Of a DNA stretch of 64,000 nucleotides, positions 12,332 to 23,304 are shown in pieces. A program made the translations under genes and the position numbers. The notes under the pieces were generated by a model, which was not told the origin of the DNA, made no database searches, and saw nothing but the letters and a program-made list of their open reading frames with translations. Origin of the DNA: Lycocorax pyrrhopterus obiensis. Its lineage: Eukaryota > Chordata > Aves > Passeriformes > Paradisaeidae. The stretch covers positions 9,724,163 through 9,788,162 of the forward strand of contig JACSVZ010000011.1 of assembly GCA_014706295.1 (NCBI GenBank), given 5' to 3'. Position 1 is the first letter of the stretch; every line of letters starts with the position of its first letter.

Positions 12332-12345
12332 ACCCAAAAAACCGC
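12302..12345. repeat. Poly(A) tract (23 A) followed by A/C-rich low-complexity sequence
   Basis: A run of 23 A is followed by G, seven A, CCC, six A and CC. The A-plus-C pattern recurs elsewhere in the window (for example 37619-37668 and 40908-40980). No parent retroelement is recognised on its 5' side. Confidence 0.85.
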
Positions 12346-12721
12346 AGCTCATACAGCTTTTTCCTTTATTGACGTGTCTCCTGCAGATATTCATTCCTCA
12401 AAAATTTGTTTTCACCAACTGAAAAAAGAATTAATCTTGGCCTGTACCTCAATAACTATATTGTTATATACTGTGCACCTTCTATGTATTCTCTTCTGGT
12501 TTTTATTATGAGAATTGTGCTAGCTTTATTTTCAGAAGAGGTGTTTAAATGTCTGCCTCTTCTATTTTCCTGAAAATTCCAGAGGCAGTGTTTAAACAAA
12601 TTTCATGAGAACAAATCACTTGACTGTTCTTACCTTTAAATGTTAAATAAAGGCACAGCCATTAGACAAAAGAAATTCTAAACTGATGAAGTTTTAACTG
12701 CTCATCTTACAAAAGCAAATC

Positions 12722-12801
12722 ATTATGTAAATGCACAGCAGAGCCAGCTTTTTACATGACCTTTCTTCATTTACATAATAAGAGATGCTAATCAAAGGTC
12801 A
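12722..12801. promoter_or_regulatory. Nested inverted motifs resembling PAR-bZIP/NFIL3 and nuclear-receptor sites
   Basis: ATTATGTAAATG at 12722-12733 is repeated as its exact reverse complement at 12768-12779. Each copy contains TTATGTAA, the consensus for NFIL3 and PAR-bZIP factors. Interleaved with it, TGACCTTT at 12757-12764 pairs with AAAGGTCA at 12794-12801, an inverted pair of AGGTCA nuclear-receptor half-sites. The two inverted pairs overlap within 80 bases. Enhancer function is inference; the inverted repeats themselves are directly visible. Confidence 0.4.
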
Positions 12802-13974
12802 AAAAATGGTAGCAAACATTTCTGCTGAAATTAGAGACTGATAAGGCAAATTATAACATTAGTTTTAGTTTAAGGAACTGTTTTGAACTCCAAATAGTTT
12901 TCAGAACCACATATTTAATATGCATAAAAAATGATGGGATGTGCTTTTCACCAGCTCCTTGTACCAGTATTTAATTTCTACTGTGCTTGCAAATAGAAGC
13001 AAATACAGCTGTTTCAGTATTATAACTACACACAACTTGAGAAGTAGGAAAACGGTACTTGATGAGTTGTAGTACAAGAGGTACAAATATCCAAAGTGCA
13101 ATAGTAGATCTCCAAATCTGTAGTATGGCCATAACCATCACTCGTCCCTTCCGTGCAGTGGTTCCCATCCTTCTCCACACCTCCCAAAGAAATTGCAATT
13201 TCTCCTTTCTCTCCATTTCCTACTGAGGCTATAAAGTATGTATGTATGTTGCTAAACTATGATTCATGTCTAGTTATAAAGATCTAAAAGCCAAGTGAAA
13301 TTTCTGTAAGAGGGGCAGAAAGAACTACGATGAGTTTTGGTTTGTTGGTTTTAGGTAGGTGTGGTTTTTCCCCCACAGAAGCCCTCAACTTGCCTTTCAA
13401 TGTGGGGGCACAGCAACGTGCTTGGATACAGCTGCTCTCTAAAGCACAACATCCTTCCAATACCAAGCTAAGCTATGAAATACGATACAATCAGCAAAGT
13501 ACAAACTAAAATGTATCTCATGATATTAGAACTTTTAAAGTTTAAAGAATATTTTCCCACTCTGATATTCAGCCTTGGCATTTTAGTATGTTGCTATTTT
13601 CTGATTACATTACAAACACAAGGAAAACTTATTTATGGCTCCTGCCATCACAAACAGTTTCCGATTTCGAACTTCCCAGTGGCAGCAGGAGACAATTCAA
13701 ATTCTATAAGCATTTACAGAAACATCAACCAACCACCATATGATGCTATTTCTTTGTGCAATCTTGTTTCTTTTTAATTTTAAACCATATTGTTAGAACA
13801 AAATTTAATGACAATAGCAACTGCTGTCATTGCTTTTTACCCTGTTAATGTTTCCAAAGCTCACTCTCAGTAACTTTGGTATTTTCTCTGTTACTTATTG
13901 CTCCTGTAACACTGACAGATATGAACTTCTCAGTCCTGATAGTCTCTAACACAGGGAAAGTCTCCAGATTTAAA

Positions 13975-14022
13975 AACTGGGATACTGAAGCTGAAAGAGA
14001 TTTTTAACTCAAGCCACCCTGA
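13975..14022 (-). repeat. Possible MIR core-SINE relic (weak)
   Basis: TGGGATACTGAAGCTGAAAG followed by TTTTTAACTCAAGCCACCC loosely follows the MIR pattern GGGGAAACTGAGGC...TTAAGT...AAGGTCAC in minus orientation. The match is short and gapped and I hold it weakly. Confidence 0.25.
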
Positions 14023-15448
14023 AAAATCTACATTAATATCAGAAATTAAACTCAAAGCTCAGAAAACATAGTATGGAGATCATATCAAACAGATAAATAA
14101 AAGATAACTCCATAAACACAATACCATTCTAGCTGCAAGTAGAATATTTACTGTTTGACCTGCAACTCTCACACTCCACTGTCACACATAAATCAGATTT
14201 TTGCAATACAGGGAGATTTCTCTTGCAATTGCAGCAAAATCTCATTAAAATGAACTGGCAGACAGAATACTTCTCTCTTACAGAAAATTGGTGAAAAGCC
14301 AATAAAAAATTCCTTGCCGACACTTTATATTCAAAAATTTTCAGCCACTCTAGCTGTGATATTTATGCTGTCCATGTGGATAGATATATTCAAGCTGTAG
14401 AACACAGTCAATATCTTTCCCACATACAACAAAATAAGCCGTGGCTTCAGATGCCTCCGTGCACTTTTGCCCACTGATTTACCATTAAACTGCCACCACG
14501 GAACACTGAAATAATAACTCCTGAAGCACAGCTTACGTTTTTCCAACCAGTTTCTTGAAGGTTGGCTTTCAATTCCCCTCAGAATATATTTGGTGGAAAG
14601 CACACTGGTTATTTTTATAAGCTGACAGACTCACAAACTATCTTCTCTCAATTACCAGCAACACGCACTGTACGTTCAACTTGGTTCTTTCTTTGGAACA
14701 GAGTTAAAGAACAGCAACCACTGCCTTCTCTTATAAGTTCATTACTCAGCAAAAATATTCCCTCTCCTCTGGTACCATAATCCCAGCAACTTTCACAAGA
14801 ACTGAGTAAGTTTTAATTAAAACAAACGAAGTTGATTATTCCAGCAAGGAATGCCTTTTTAGCTGAAATGCTCAGCTTCAGTTTGTCCCTGCAGAAAGGG
14901 CCCTGCAAAGGAGGGTGTGAAGGGGAGAGAATAATAATATTTTGGTATAGGTACAAGAAAAATGGAACTATCCTGTCAAGGAAAGAAGTTTTTTCTTTCC
15001 CCCAGTGTTAAACTGTGCTATACAATCTAGGAAAGGGAGAGGGCTGTCTTTCAAAGAGGATTTTAAACATATTGTGCTGATACCACTTTTCTCCTTTATA
15101 CAATTTGAGGGTGGTTTCTAAAGGGACAAATTATTTAAAGTTACAATTTTCTTAGATTCTCAAAGTGCAAGATAACTGCCCCAGGAAGAAAATGAACCAG
15201 TGACAGAAGCGAAATAAGAGGATTTTTTCCTTCTGGACATTCAGGTCAATTAGGAATATTTTCCTGGTTTTTGTTAAAAGTAAACCAAACTAGAATATCA
15301 TATACTCAGGACAGACATAAAAGTGAATGGACAATATGCATGCAGCCTGCACGAGGGAGGTCTTACAGTGATGAGAGGAATCAATTTGGTCAGAAGCTTG
15401 GCAATGAACCAGGGAGCCCAAAGTGTAAGGACCTCACAAAACCTGAGT

Positions 15449-15724
15449 ATGGCTCACACCAGCCAGGCCCTCTTCCTGGTCATATTCCTGCTGCTTGTTT
15501 TTGAAGCAGCACAGAGTGGGAAAGGTGGGCTGATCCCTGGTCTATGTTCCCAGGCAGGATGTCACCCAAGCTCATCACTGACAGGGACAGCCTTACATGC
15601 CACCATACCCAGATCACCCATCCACCTTAACACCAAACTTTTCTCAGACGTTAAAATGGATCTTTCTGCCTTGGGATCATTAACTCCTTTCCCAGTCCCT
15701 TTGTCAACTTTGGCACTGGCATAG
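15449..15724 (+). CDS. Possible secreted short protein frame (91 codons), unidentified
   Basis: An ATG at 15449 with A at -3 and G at +4 opens MAHTSQALFLVIFLLLVFEA followed by AQSGKG, which looks like a cleavable signal peptide. The remaining 65 residues are serine-, threonine- and proline-rich, have few cysteines and resemble no family I know. GGGAAAG before GTGGGC just after the signal-like part could be a weak donor, making it a first exon. The local sequence is GC-richer than its surroundings. Chance is the simplest alternative. Confidence 0.13.
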   Translation: MAHTSQALFLVIFLLLVFEAAQSGKGGLIPGLCSQAGCHPSSSLTGTALHATIPRSPIHLNTKLFSDVKMDLSALGSLTPFPVPLSTLALA

Positions 15725-17430
15725 AACGGAATGATCGCCAGCAATGTTACTGTTCGAAAAATCAGTGTCCCTTAAACTGCTCGCTGTAATTGTTCAACAC
15801 CCAAGAACATTGAACTTAATTACACACTAATGTAATTCATTCTAATCCTGTAGTTAAGCGATGAAGAGATGTTGTTATTTACTAGACATGTGAAAACGCC
15901 CACTGTGACAACTTGAAATATGCAGAACTCATCTGCTCAGTTTGAATTTAACACTCTGACCAGTTTCATCCCAAGTTTCTCTAAAGACTGACTCACCATG
16001 CTTAACAGAACTGCAGGACACATACAGTAATCCATGGCTTGAGAAGACATGCCAAAAATAGAACCGTTTCCACCACATTCTTTTCTTCCTACAGGATCCT
16101 AATGACCCATTTAGTGCATAGTGTGTTCAGCAATCAGAAAAAAGAAACCTGTTTCAATATTTTCTTCTCATTCTCTTGGAGGCAGTGGGAATATTTGGAT
16201 TCTATTGAAGGGCATAAGAGCAAATGTGATCAAATTTTGGCCATGAATTATTTTAATTGACTGTATTTAATAAGCAGAGCTTGGAAATAAGCAGTATATA
16301 GTAAGGAGTTAAACAGTATGAATTCAACCATGTTTCAGTGAGATAAAATGTAATTAAGTTTCAGGAGAACAAAGTGTGAAAGAACACAAACAGGGCTGGG
16401 TAAATTATAATCAAATATAGTACTGAACAAAGGGCACAATATGGAGAAAAAAGTTCTCCAAGAAGAACACACATTCTCTAGTGAAAAATGTGCTAGTGAT
16501 CAAAATATCCAGAGTAAACAACAAAACAAACTGTAACAGGATAAGTGCTGCCTTATGAGATAAAAAGCACGAATCTTAAGAAAAAAAAAAAAAGAGGGTG
16601 CACAGACTAAGTTGAAAGATACCTATAGATAAGAAAACAGAGTTCAGGAATGAAGAAGACAACAATATAAATAGTAAAGACTAAGAACAAAATACCACAC
16701 AGTTACTGCACATGAAAAACAAGAGATCAGCTTAGGAGATGGACCTACCACAGACCCATCATAGGAAAGAAAAGAGTAATTTATTAAAGTAAAAATCATA
16801 CATTACTAAAACCCTCAAATTAGTTTTTTAATCATTGTTTAAAAAGGAGCTTCACAAAGTAACTGTCAGACTTGCAGACATTGAGAAGGTAATCCAGAGG
16901 TCTTAAGATAACTGGAAAAAAAATGGAAGAACTTTGAAAAGAGAAAAGTTACCTCAAGCATACACAACAAATTAAGTTACAAGGGTAGAAAAAACTTTTC
17001 TAAGTATCTGATATAAAAATTTTCTTTGATTGGATTGTAGATGGTTGTAACATGAAAAACATTTTTATTGTATATTGTCCCCTTTTCAACATAAATTCCA
17101 AGAAATCTGACAGTTCTTTTCTTGCCTTACTAATGGGGATTAACATACACGCTTTCAGGACACATGGTTTACAAAGTACAAGTGAAATTGTAGCAAAAAT
17201 CATGACATCAAAGTAGTATGTTTAAACAGACAATTAAATTGTAATCCCGAGTCAAGAAGCTGAAAGTTTACATTTGGGAGTTAAAAAAAAAAGGAAGAAT
17301 CACTTGAAAAAACCCCTAGATTTTTATTGAGGAGACACAGTAGAAAGAATTGAAGTTGCATGGATTTTAGAAACGTCTAAGTCTCTGCTTCCACCTCGAT
17401 TCCCTTTCTGTCCTTCTTTCAGTCTTTTAT

Positions 17431-17706
17431 TTCCCTCTGCACCACACTATTGAAAAGAGCATTTGGTCCAAAGTCATTAAGTAGGGTATTGGGGTGAGCC
17501 ACATGTGTGGGTAGGGAACTGGCTTAAATGTCACAGACAGAAGCTGTTTATGAGACAGAGCAGTTTGGGAGAGAGGGATTAGTGGAATGCCACAAGAATC
17601 AGTATTATGCCCATTTTTGTTCATTTTATATATCACTGACCTAGGAGATGAAATATGCATGAAGGTGAAGAAATTTGCTGATGAAACAAAACCAGGGAAT
17701 AGAGCT
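17431..17706 (+). mobile_element. Decayed CR1-clade LINE, reverse-transcriptase fragment
   Basis: Read from 17581 in frame, the DNA encodes SGMPQESVLCPFLFILYITD and then LGDEICMKVKKFADETKPG. This follows the non-LTR reverse-transcriptase pattern SG-PQGS-LGP-LF--YIND-...KFADDTK. The second aspartate of the catalytic FADD motif is glutamate (FADE, codons 17674-17685) and the PQG glycine is also replaced. Upstream, GGGAACTGGCTT near 17515 fits the conserved NWL region. It is an inactive old copy on the plus strand. Divergence from young CR1 ends suggests an ancient subfamily. Confidence 0.75.
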
Positions 17707-17869
17707 TGTAAAGACAGAAGGAGAAAGGCAATAAAATTCTGAATGACAAATAGACCAGGATCACAGGCTGATACTGTTAGTGGTTTCACTGGCATCTGCA
17801 ATTCATTGTAAAGAAAGGTAAGGTTATGAGATGACAAAAAAAATAATAAAAAGTAGTTCTCTCTCCATG

Positions 17870-18330
17870 GCCGTATGCCACAAAATATTTAACAGGAGAT
17901 GATACGGTCCTAGTTCTGGAAAGAACTTTAAAACCATCTACACAAGGATTAACTGTATTTAAATTAATAAGAGCAGAGATTCTAGGATGGATACAGAAAA
18001 CAAGATTAAGACTTGGAACAAAGCATTCTAATACTACATAGGGGACTTGAAGTCACATTTGGAATGCAGCCGTAGTTCTTGTCCCTTTCGTATAAAATGA
18101 ATATTTGAAGAGTGAAGATAATAAAAAGACAATTACAGAAATTCTAGAAGTTTAGTTCACAAAAGAGTGGGCAGATATTATTCTTTGAAAAAAGACCTTG
18201 GAGAATGAAAATCTTCCTGAAATATACAGAATATTGATGAGAATATAAGCAAGGGAATACATCCTCTCAGAGTGAACGGAATACACCAAGTTGAAGATTA
18301 CTTTAAAAAGTTATTTCCCTCAACTAATCT
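17870..18330 (+). mobile_element. Probable 3' continuation of the old CR1-like LINE
   Basis: Downstream of the reverse-transcriptase fragment, phrases still resemble the 3' third of old CR1 elements. GGAATGCAGCCGTAGTTCTT near 18060 recalls the 'GGAGTACTGCGTCCAGTTCT' region. AAAAAGACAATTACAGAAAT and GACCTTGGAGAATGAAAATC recall later segments. Similarity is patchy and the boundaries are approximate. Confidence 0.4.
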
Positions 18331-18339
18331 ATTTCCTGA

Positions 18340-21300
18340 TTAAACAAAGAGCAGAGAGGAAAAGGAAGCATCATGACCACCAGCATTACCAGCATGGCTC
18401 TGTCGAGTGATGGTCAGAAGTGCTGGGTGTCATGCAACAGCAGTATTGTAGCAAAAGCAATTTCACATCATGCTATGTGAGTGACCACTGATGTTGGTCA
18501 GCATCAGTTACCCAGAGAAAAAAATTCAGATGTTGTAACTAACATCAACTCCTACTGCATGCTTGTCCAAGCCCATATTAATAGCACAGATATTCCATGA
18601 ACAAGGACTTATTAATGAGCTTTTGAAATTGCAAGGAGTTAGTTATAACGTGGATAGCACACCTTGCCACAGCACGTCCTTTGAAATCACACACTATGTC
18701 ACAAGGGCTGCACAACGTGCCAGGCTATGACTCATTCCCTCATCTTACACTGACTTCTTTTCAAAACAGCCTTGGTTGTTTTATCCAGGTCTGATCAAAC
18801 TCTTCTTGGAAATTAAAGATACTTACAAGCTTCAGAGAAAAACAGATCCACCCTCAGTCAGTCATGCATATTCTCAATATATATAATAACTTCAGAATTA
18901 CTATATTGCACAAGTGTTTAGTGACCAGATCTATAAAACATTATATAATTTATATAACGTAATGCTGTTAAATTATGGGGTTTTCTTAACATGTACTACT
19001 TTCCTAGCCTGAATAATCTTTTCATACCAGCCTTAGTAACTACCAAAACCAACTAAATATTATTAGAATATTATCAACTTTCATTATATTTAATTTGAGA
19101 CTGACAAGAGATAATTTTAAATACATTTTCACTGAAATTAAAATCACAAATTGTAAAATTAATCCTAGAAGTGTCAGTTGTAATGTAATGTAATTTCACT
19201 CTCCTTGAAGTGACTCTTTATTAACTCCTACAGATTGGAATCCCAACAAAAAAAGAAAAAAAAAAAAAAAAGCAGCGAAATAAGTTAAGTACCACACTAG
19301 CTACCAGCAGCAAGATAAAGCAAATTGGGAGAGATTAACTCAGTTGATTTGATAACCACCTACAAATATACAAGCTGCATTCCTGTCATCCACATTAATT
19401 ACCCAAACACAACTGGCACTCATTAGCTAACACAGTCTCTAAAACATAACAGCAGCATTGCCTTAGGTTGAAGAGAGAGAGGGCAGAAAAAAAGAAGAAT
19501 GGAAGAGTTATTACTTTAACGTATTTCCAAATTTGATTTTGATACAAGGAGTGGTATTAGGAGCTCAGAGGGCACCACTCTGCCATTAAAGGCCTTCCCA
19601 GTCTTATTGGTCAAGCAGAATAATTGCAGGAAGCATGTTTTCAGGGGGAGCCCCTTGATAAGAAGACTCTTCTGCACTTGATCTATCACCTCTGCCAGCA
19701 ACAGATCACTCAAAGAACCTCGAAACCAGGAGAGGCACCAGAGACCTTAATCAGAGCAGACAGTACTCTATTTTTGCCTGGCAAGTAAGGAAATTATTTA
19801 GACAATTTCTTTAACTTCTATCATTTGTTCTTCTGTCATTTCCTAGTCAGATCATAAGTAGCTTAGGATGTAAACCTGTATTTTACATACTCTAAAATCA
19901 AGATGAAATGAAGCATATGCATTTGGATTTTCAGAGGCTGTGTGAGTGCAGGCACGTGATAGTATGTTGAAACAGATGCAGAAGCTTTTTAAAACCCAAA
20001 TCAATTGACCCATCATAGTTACTGAGGAAATACAAAGGTATTCAGACTACTTATATATGAGACCTGCTTAGAGAGAACACATTTTACAGGAACAGGATAG
20101 TAACAACTTTAATCTCCAAAACCAAAGCAAAATAGAATAAAAACAAGCCAATGGCCTTACAGAAGGCCTAGAAATACTTGCTATGTTAGAATTGTACAGC
20201 AGTGGTAAGCTGAACTTGCTAAATGATATTGCTCACTTTGGAGGATAATTATATTCCCTAAATAAGCTATTTAGTTGTACTCAGATGGAAACAGAAATAT
20301 TTTGCTACTGCTGATTCTCATTTATATTGCAATTCTGTTACTTATCTTGCATAATTAGTGTTAATTAAAAAGTTACTTACCACAGTGTTTTCTTTTCTAT
20401 ATCAAGTTTGAATTTCCAAATGAGACTTATAAATATTACGTATGTGATAACCAGAATCATGTGATAATACCTTGTATCATTACTGGATTTCTAAGAAAAT
20501 AATTTCAATTGATGGAGGATAGACCAGGGCTCCTGTTAGTGCAATGATTGAGGTCCTTTACAGAATGCATTTCCTGTGCATTTATGCTCTTTAGTGTGGC
20601 CATTACTATATTACACTTGCACCTAAAACAGGAATTAAAAGAAGGCTTCCTGTTTAGAGTGATTTCTACTCACTTTGTATCGACATAAACGAGTTCATAA
20701 GGTGCAAAGGGCTGGAGATGCAGCATTTAAGTTTATGGGCATTTGTCCACATGTAACTTAGAAAAATGCTGCCTCCTGTGGCAGCAGGGAGAAAGAATCA
20801 CTACTGATTGCAAATAATTTTATACAGATGTTTGCTTACAGGCAAGCAAGCCTAAGAGAATACAGCAGAGGATAATGATACAGACCAGGCTTGCCAAAAA
20901 CTAATTCACCAGGTTTTGATCAGAAAGTAGATGACAACTGATGACTTTACACAAGCTGTTCTGAAATGCATCATGAGATGCCAAATAAAGTACAAAAGGC
21001 ACGTTTCAAAAAAAATATAGTACATGCCCTGAAAGCCTTTGCAGTTTTAACACAGATGTTATTTTAGTATTTTCAGTCTCCCTTATAGTTTACTTACGGT
21101 TCCTACAAAACAACAAAAAACATTTTATTCTCTTGCAAACAGATCCCTAAGTGCAAAAGCCATCTTCTGGCACCCCATCTGTGTATGTCATCACATATTT
21201 TAAATGCACATCATCAGTGATATCAAAATATTTGTTATTTGACTGATTTCTAAATGGACAAAGTTACCTTCACATATTTCTTAAGTCTTTAAAAAAAACA

Positions 21301-22000
21301 CCCTAATATCTGCCTTTAAGTTGCTCCCTTTAACTTCTCTTCCTTCTCTCATTTTTCTTCTGTCCATAAGCAATAACTTCTCAGTAACTCACTTTTTCCC
21401 TGTCCCGTGCCAGACCAGGGGGTTGGCAGCCACAGTGAAAGATCACAAAAGCAGCTGCCCTCTTTTAGGTGCAACATCAGCCTGCTGAGAGAGACTTTTT
21501 CCTTCACTTCACCATTCTCAGACCACAAGACTTGGTCTGGACTGAAGGACAGGGAAGTTCACTGCTCCACTGCCTTATTTTGCTTTCTACAGAAATCCCA
21601 GTAGCACCTCCTTCCTTGACCTCATATTGTTGCTGACCCATCCTACAGATTGTTTTCCTCTAATTTCTTTAAGAGACTTCTCTGAATGTCAAACCAGCAA
21701 ACCCCTGACGGCAAAGCTGTTTCCTTTCCTTAAATCATCCACAAGTGCTACAGAAAACTTTCATGTCACATGTCCTTGCAACAAATTGCACACAACCACA
21801 AAAAGTTTTATCACCTCTTATACGAAAACTCTAAAGTAAATCAAATGGTGGTTGGGTACTTTTTTTCTTTTTAGGGAATAAAAATGTTTGGTCAGATTAA
21901 GGATGACTTCGTAAGATACCATTTAATCCTCTACAGTAGAGAGAAGTAGCACAAATCTGTTCCATAATACAGTTACAAGACTATCACCTCTTAATAGAAA
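18340..22000. other. AT-rich noncoding stretch with an A-rich tract
   Basis: No recognised element or gene. An A-rich run lies at about 19247-19271, and TGTAATGTAATGTAATTT near 19178 is a short tandem. A strong minus-strand donor-like site (GTG before GTAAGTAAC) lies near 20379, but the upstream candidate exon is only about 45 bases with a poor acceptor. Confidence 0.5.
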
Positions 22001-22012
22001 TTCAGTTTTTAC

Positions 22013-22166
22013 CTAGAATTCACTAAGTAGTAAAAGAACAACCTGCCAGCAGCAATATGACTTGCCCCACAAATATGGTCCATAGTGCTGCATAACACAA
22101 AAGCAGCACCAAACAACAGTATTGACACCAATGCCAGAAGAGACAGCACAGGAAAGTAGAGAGCAC
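22013..22166 (-). CDS. Possible internal exon encoding a membrane segment, protein unidentified
   Basis: On the minus strand a strong pyrimidine-rich acceptor (CTCTTTTTCCCTTCTTTTAT then GTTTCAG) precedes a 154-base segment ending TTCTAG before GTAAAAAC. One frame is open throughout, with entry phase 1 and exit phase 2. It reads ALYFPVLSLLALVSILLFGA, then AFVLCSTMDHICGASHIAAG, then RLFFYYLVNS: one clear membrane-spanning helix and perhaps a second short one. An alternative, weaker donor lies at 22042. I cannot name the protein. The other two frames are also open for most of the length, which weakens the coding argument. Spliced status is inference from sequence signals. Confidence 0.33.
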
Positions 22167-22682
22167 CTGAAACATAAAAGAAGGGAAAAAGAGAACATAA
22201 ACCCACTGAAACTTGTACATTTACTGAATATTTTGCACCATTTCCAGAGAGAATCTTGATGTCAGAGTTAACTAGTCAACTAGCTAATCGTAAGCTGGAA
22301 GCAATTTTAGCTACTTTCAGTATCCTTGATAAACTGGTGATTCAATATGCCAGTGTGAGTGATGAATTTCAGTGGTTTCAGGATGAATTTTACAGTATAT
22401 TATACATGTCATAACAATCCCACACTCTCCAGAAGTTAGTAGTCATGGAATACATCACACAGTTTGACAAGCAAATCTCTCAACAAGATCTACGTTTATC
22501 TCCTATGACCTACAAAGCAACTCTTATCACAAAAAATGGAGCAAGCCCAGCACTTCTCAACATAAAGACAGATTGAGACAAATCTATCTACTTTACAGAA
22601 CAGCCTCAGAGGACTATCAAAGTAAGCTAAAGATATATGTGCTCTCCCACAGCAAGATTTTTAAATCTATCTTAACTCAAAC

Positions 22683-22770
22683 TAGTATGTTCACAGCTTG
22701 GGGGGGAAAAAAATAGAGAGAAAAAGAAAAAAAAAAGAAAGAAAAGAAGGAAACAAAAAAAAAAGAAAAG
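22683..22770. repeat. Purine-rich low-complexity tract
   Basis: A nearly pure A/G stretch (GGGGGGAAAAAAATAGAGAG, then long AAAG/GAAA units) lies here. On the other strand it reads as phenylalanine- and leucine-rich noise. It is probably a decayed A-rich repeat. Confidence 0.8.
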
Positions 22771-22924
22771 GCCTGTGAACTGCCAGGAGCTAATAAGGAA
22801 ACAGAGAAGATCCAAGGTCTTACATTCCATGTATTGTACTAAATAGCATCCGAATAGTGGGTAAGGATCAACTGTAGTTTCTGCCAGAAGTAACCAAGGA
22901 AACCACTCATCTAAAAGTGCAGAC

Positions 22925-23047
22925 ATGGCGGGGGCGGTAGGAAAGGAAATGGACTCAAATCCAAACTCTGAAAACTTGGAGAGCTATCTGCAGCAAGCCT
23001 CCAAAAGATGCAGCTGTTTGAAGAAACAGCTTATACATATTTATTGA
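22925..23047 (+). CDS. Possible short coding frame (40 codons) with strong start context
   Basis: ATG at 22925 has G at -3 and G at +4 and is embedded in GGCGGGGGCGG, an Sp1/KLF-like sequence with two CpGs. The frame reads MAGAVGKEMDSNPNSENLES then YLQQASKRCSCLKKQLIHIY and stops at TGA. The composition (alanine/glycine start, then acidic and glutamine-rich helix-like sequence) resembles a natural N-terminus, but I do not recognise a family. It may be a first exon, a retrocopy fragment or chance. No good donor lies inside the frame. A candidate exon on the same strand follows 30 bases later. Confidence 0.25.
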   Translation: MAGAVGKEMDSNPNSENLESYLQQASKRCSCLKKQLIHIY

Positions 23048-23076
23048 AACATTTTTTTTTGGTCTAAAAATCACAG

Positions 23077-23152
23077 TGAAGATGGAGCAGATTCTTATAC
23101 AGTGCTAAGAACAGACAATATGGACTCAGAGGCAGCGGTGCTGTGGCAACAA
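23077..23152 (+). CDS. Possible internal exon (76 bases), unidentified
   Basis: TTTTTTTTTGGTCTAAAAATCACAG is an acceptor-like sequence ending at 23076. The following 76 bases end CAACAA before GTAAGG, a good donor. A second donor, TTTTG before GTAAGTC, lies at about 23170. One frame is open and reads EDGADSYTVLRTDNMDSEAA then VLWQQ (25 codons after one leading base). The CR1 tail starts 67 bases downstream. The pair of splice signals is the only support and the protein is not recognised. Confidence 0.25.
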
Positions 23153-23218
23153 GTAAGGATTCATATTTTGGTAAGTCTTGTTCACAAGGTCTGAAAGACT
23201 TGATGACACTTAGGCAGT

Positions 23219-23304
23219 TCATAGAATCACAGAAGGGATTGGTTTGGAAGGGACCCCAAAAATCACCTAGTTCTAACCCCCTGCCATGGGCAGGGACACC
23301 TTCT
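23219..23304 (-). mobile_element. CR1 LINE 3' end (short, 5'-truncated copy)
   Basis: CATAGAATCACAGAAGGGAT begins the element. GGTTTGGAAGGGACCCCAAA, ATCACCTAGTTCTAACCCCC and TGCCATGGGCAGGGACACC follow, the reverse complement of the well-known avian CR1 3' end. Only about 86 bases are present, so this is a heavily truncated insertion with its 3' end at 23219. Confidence 0.92.
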
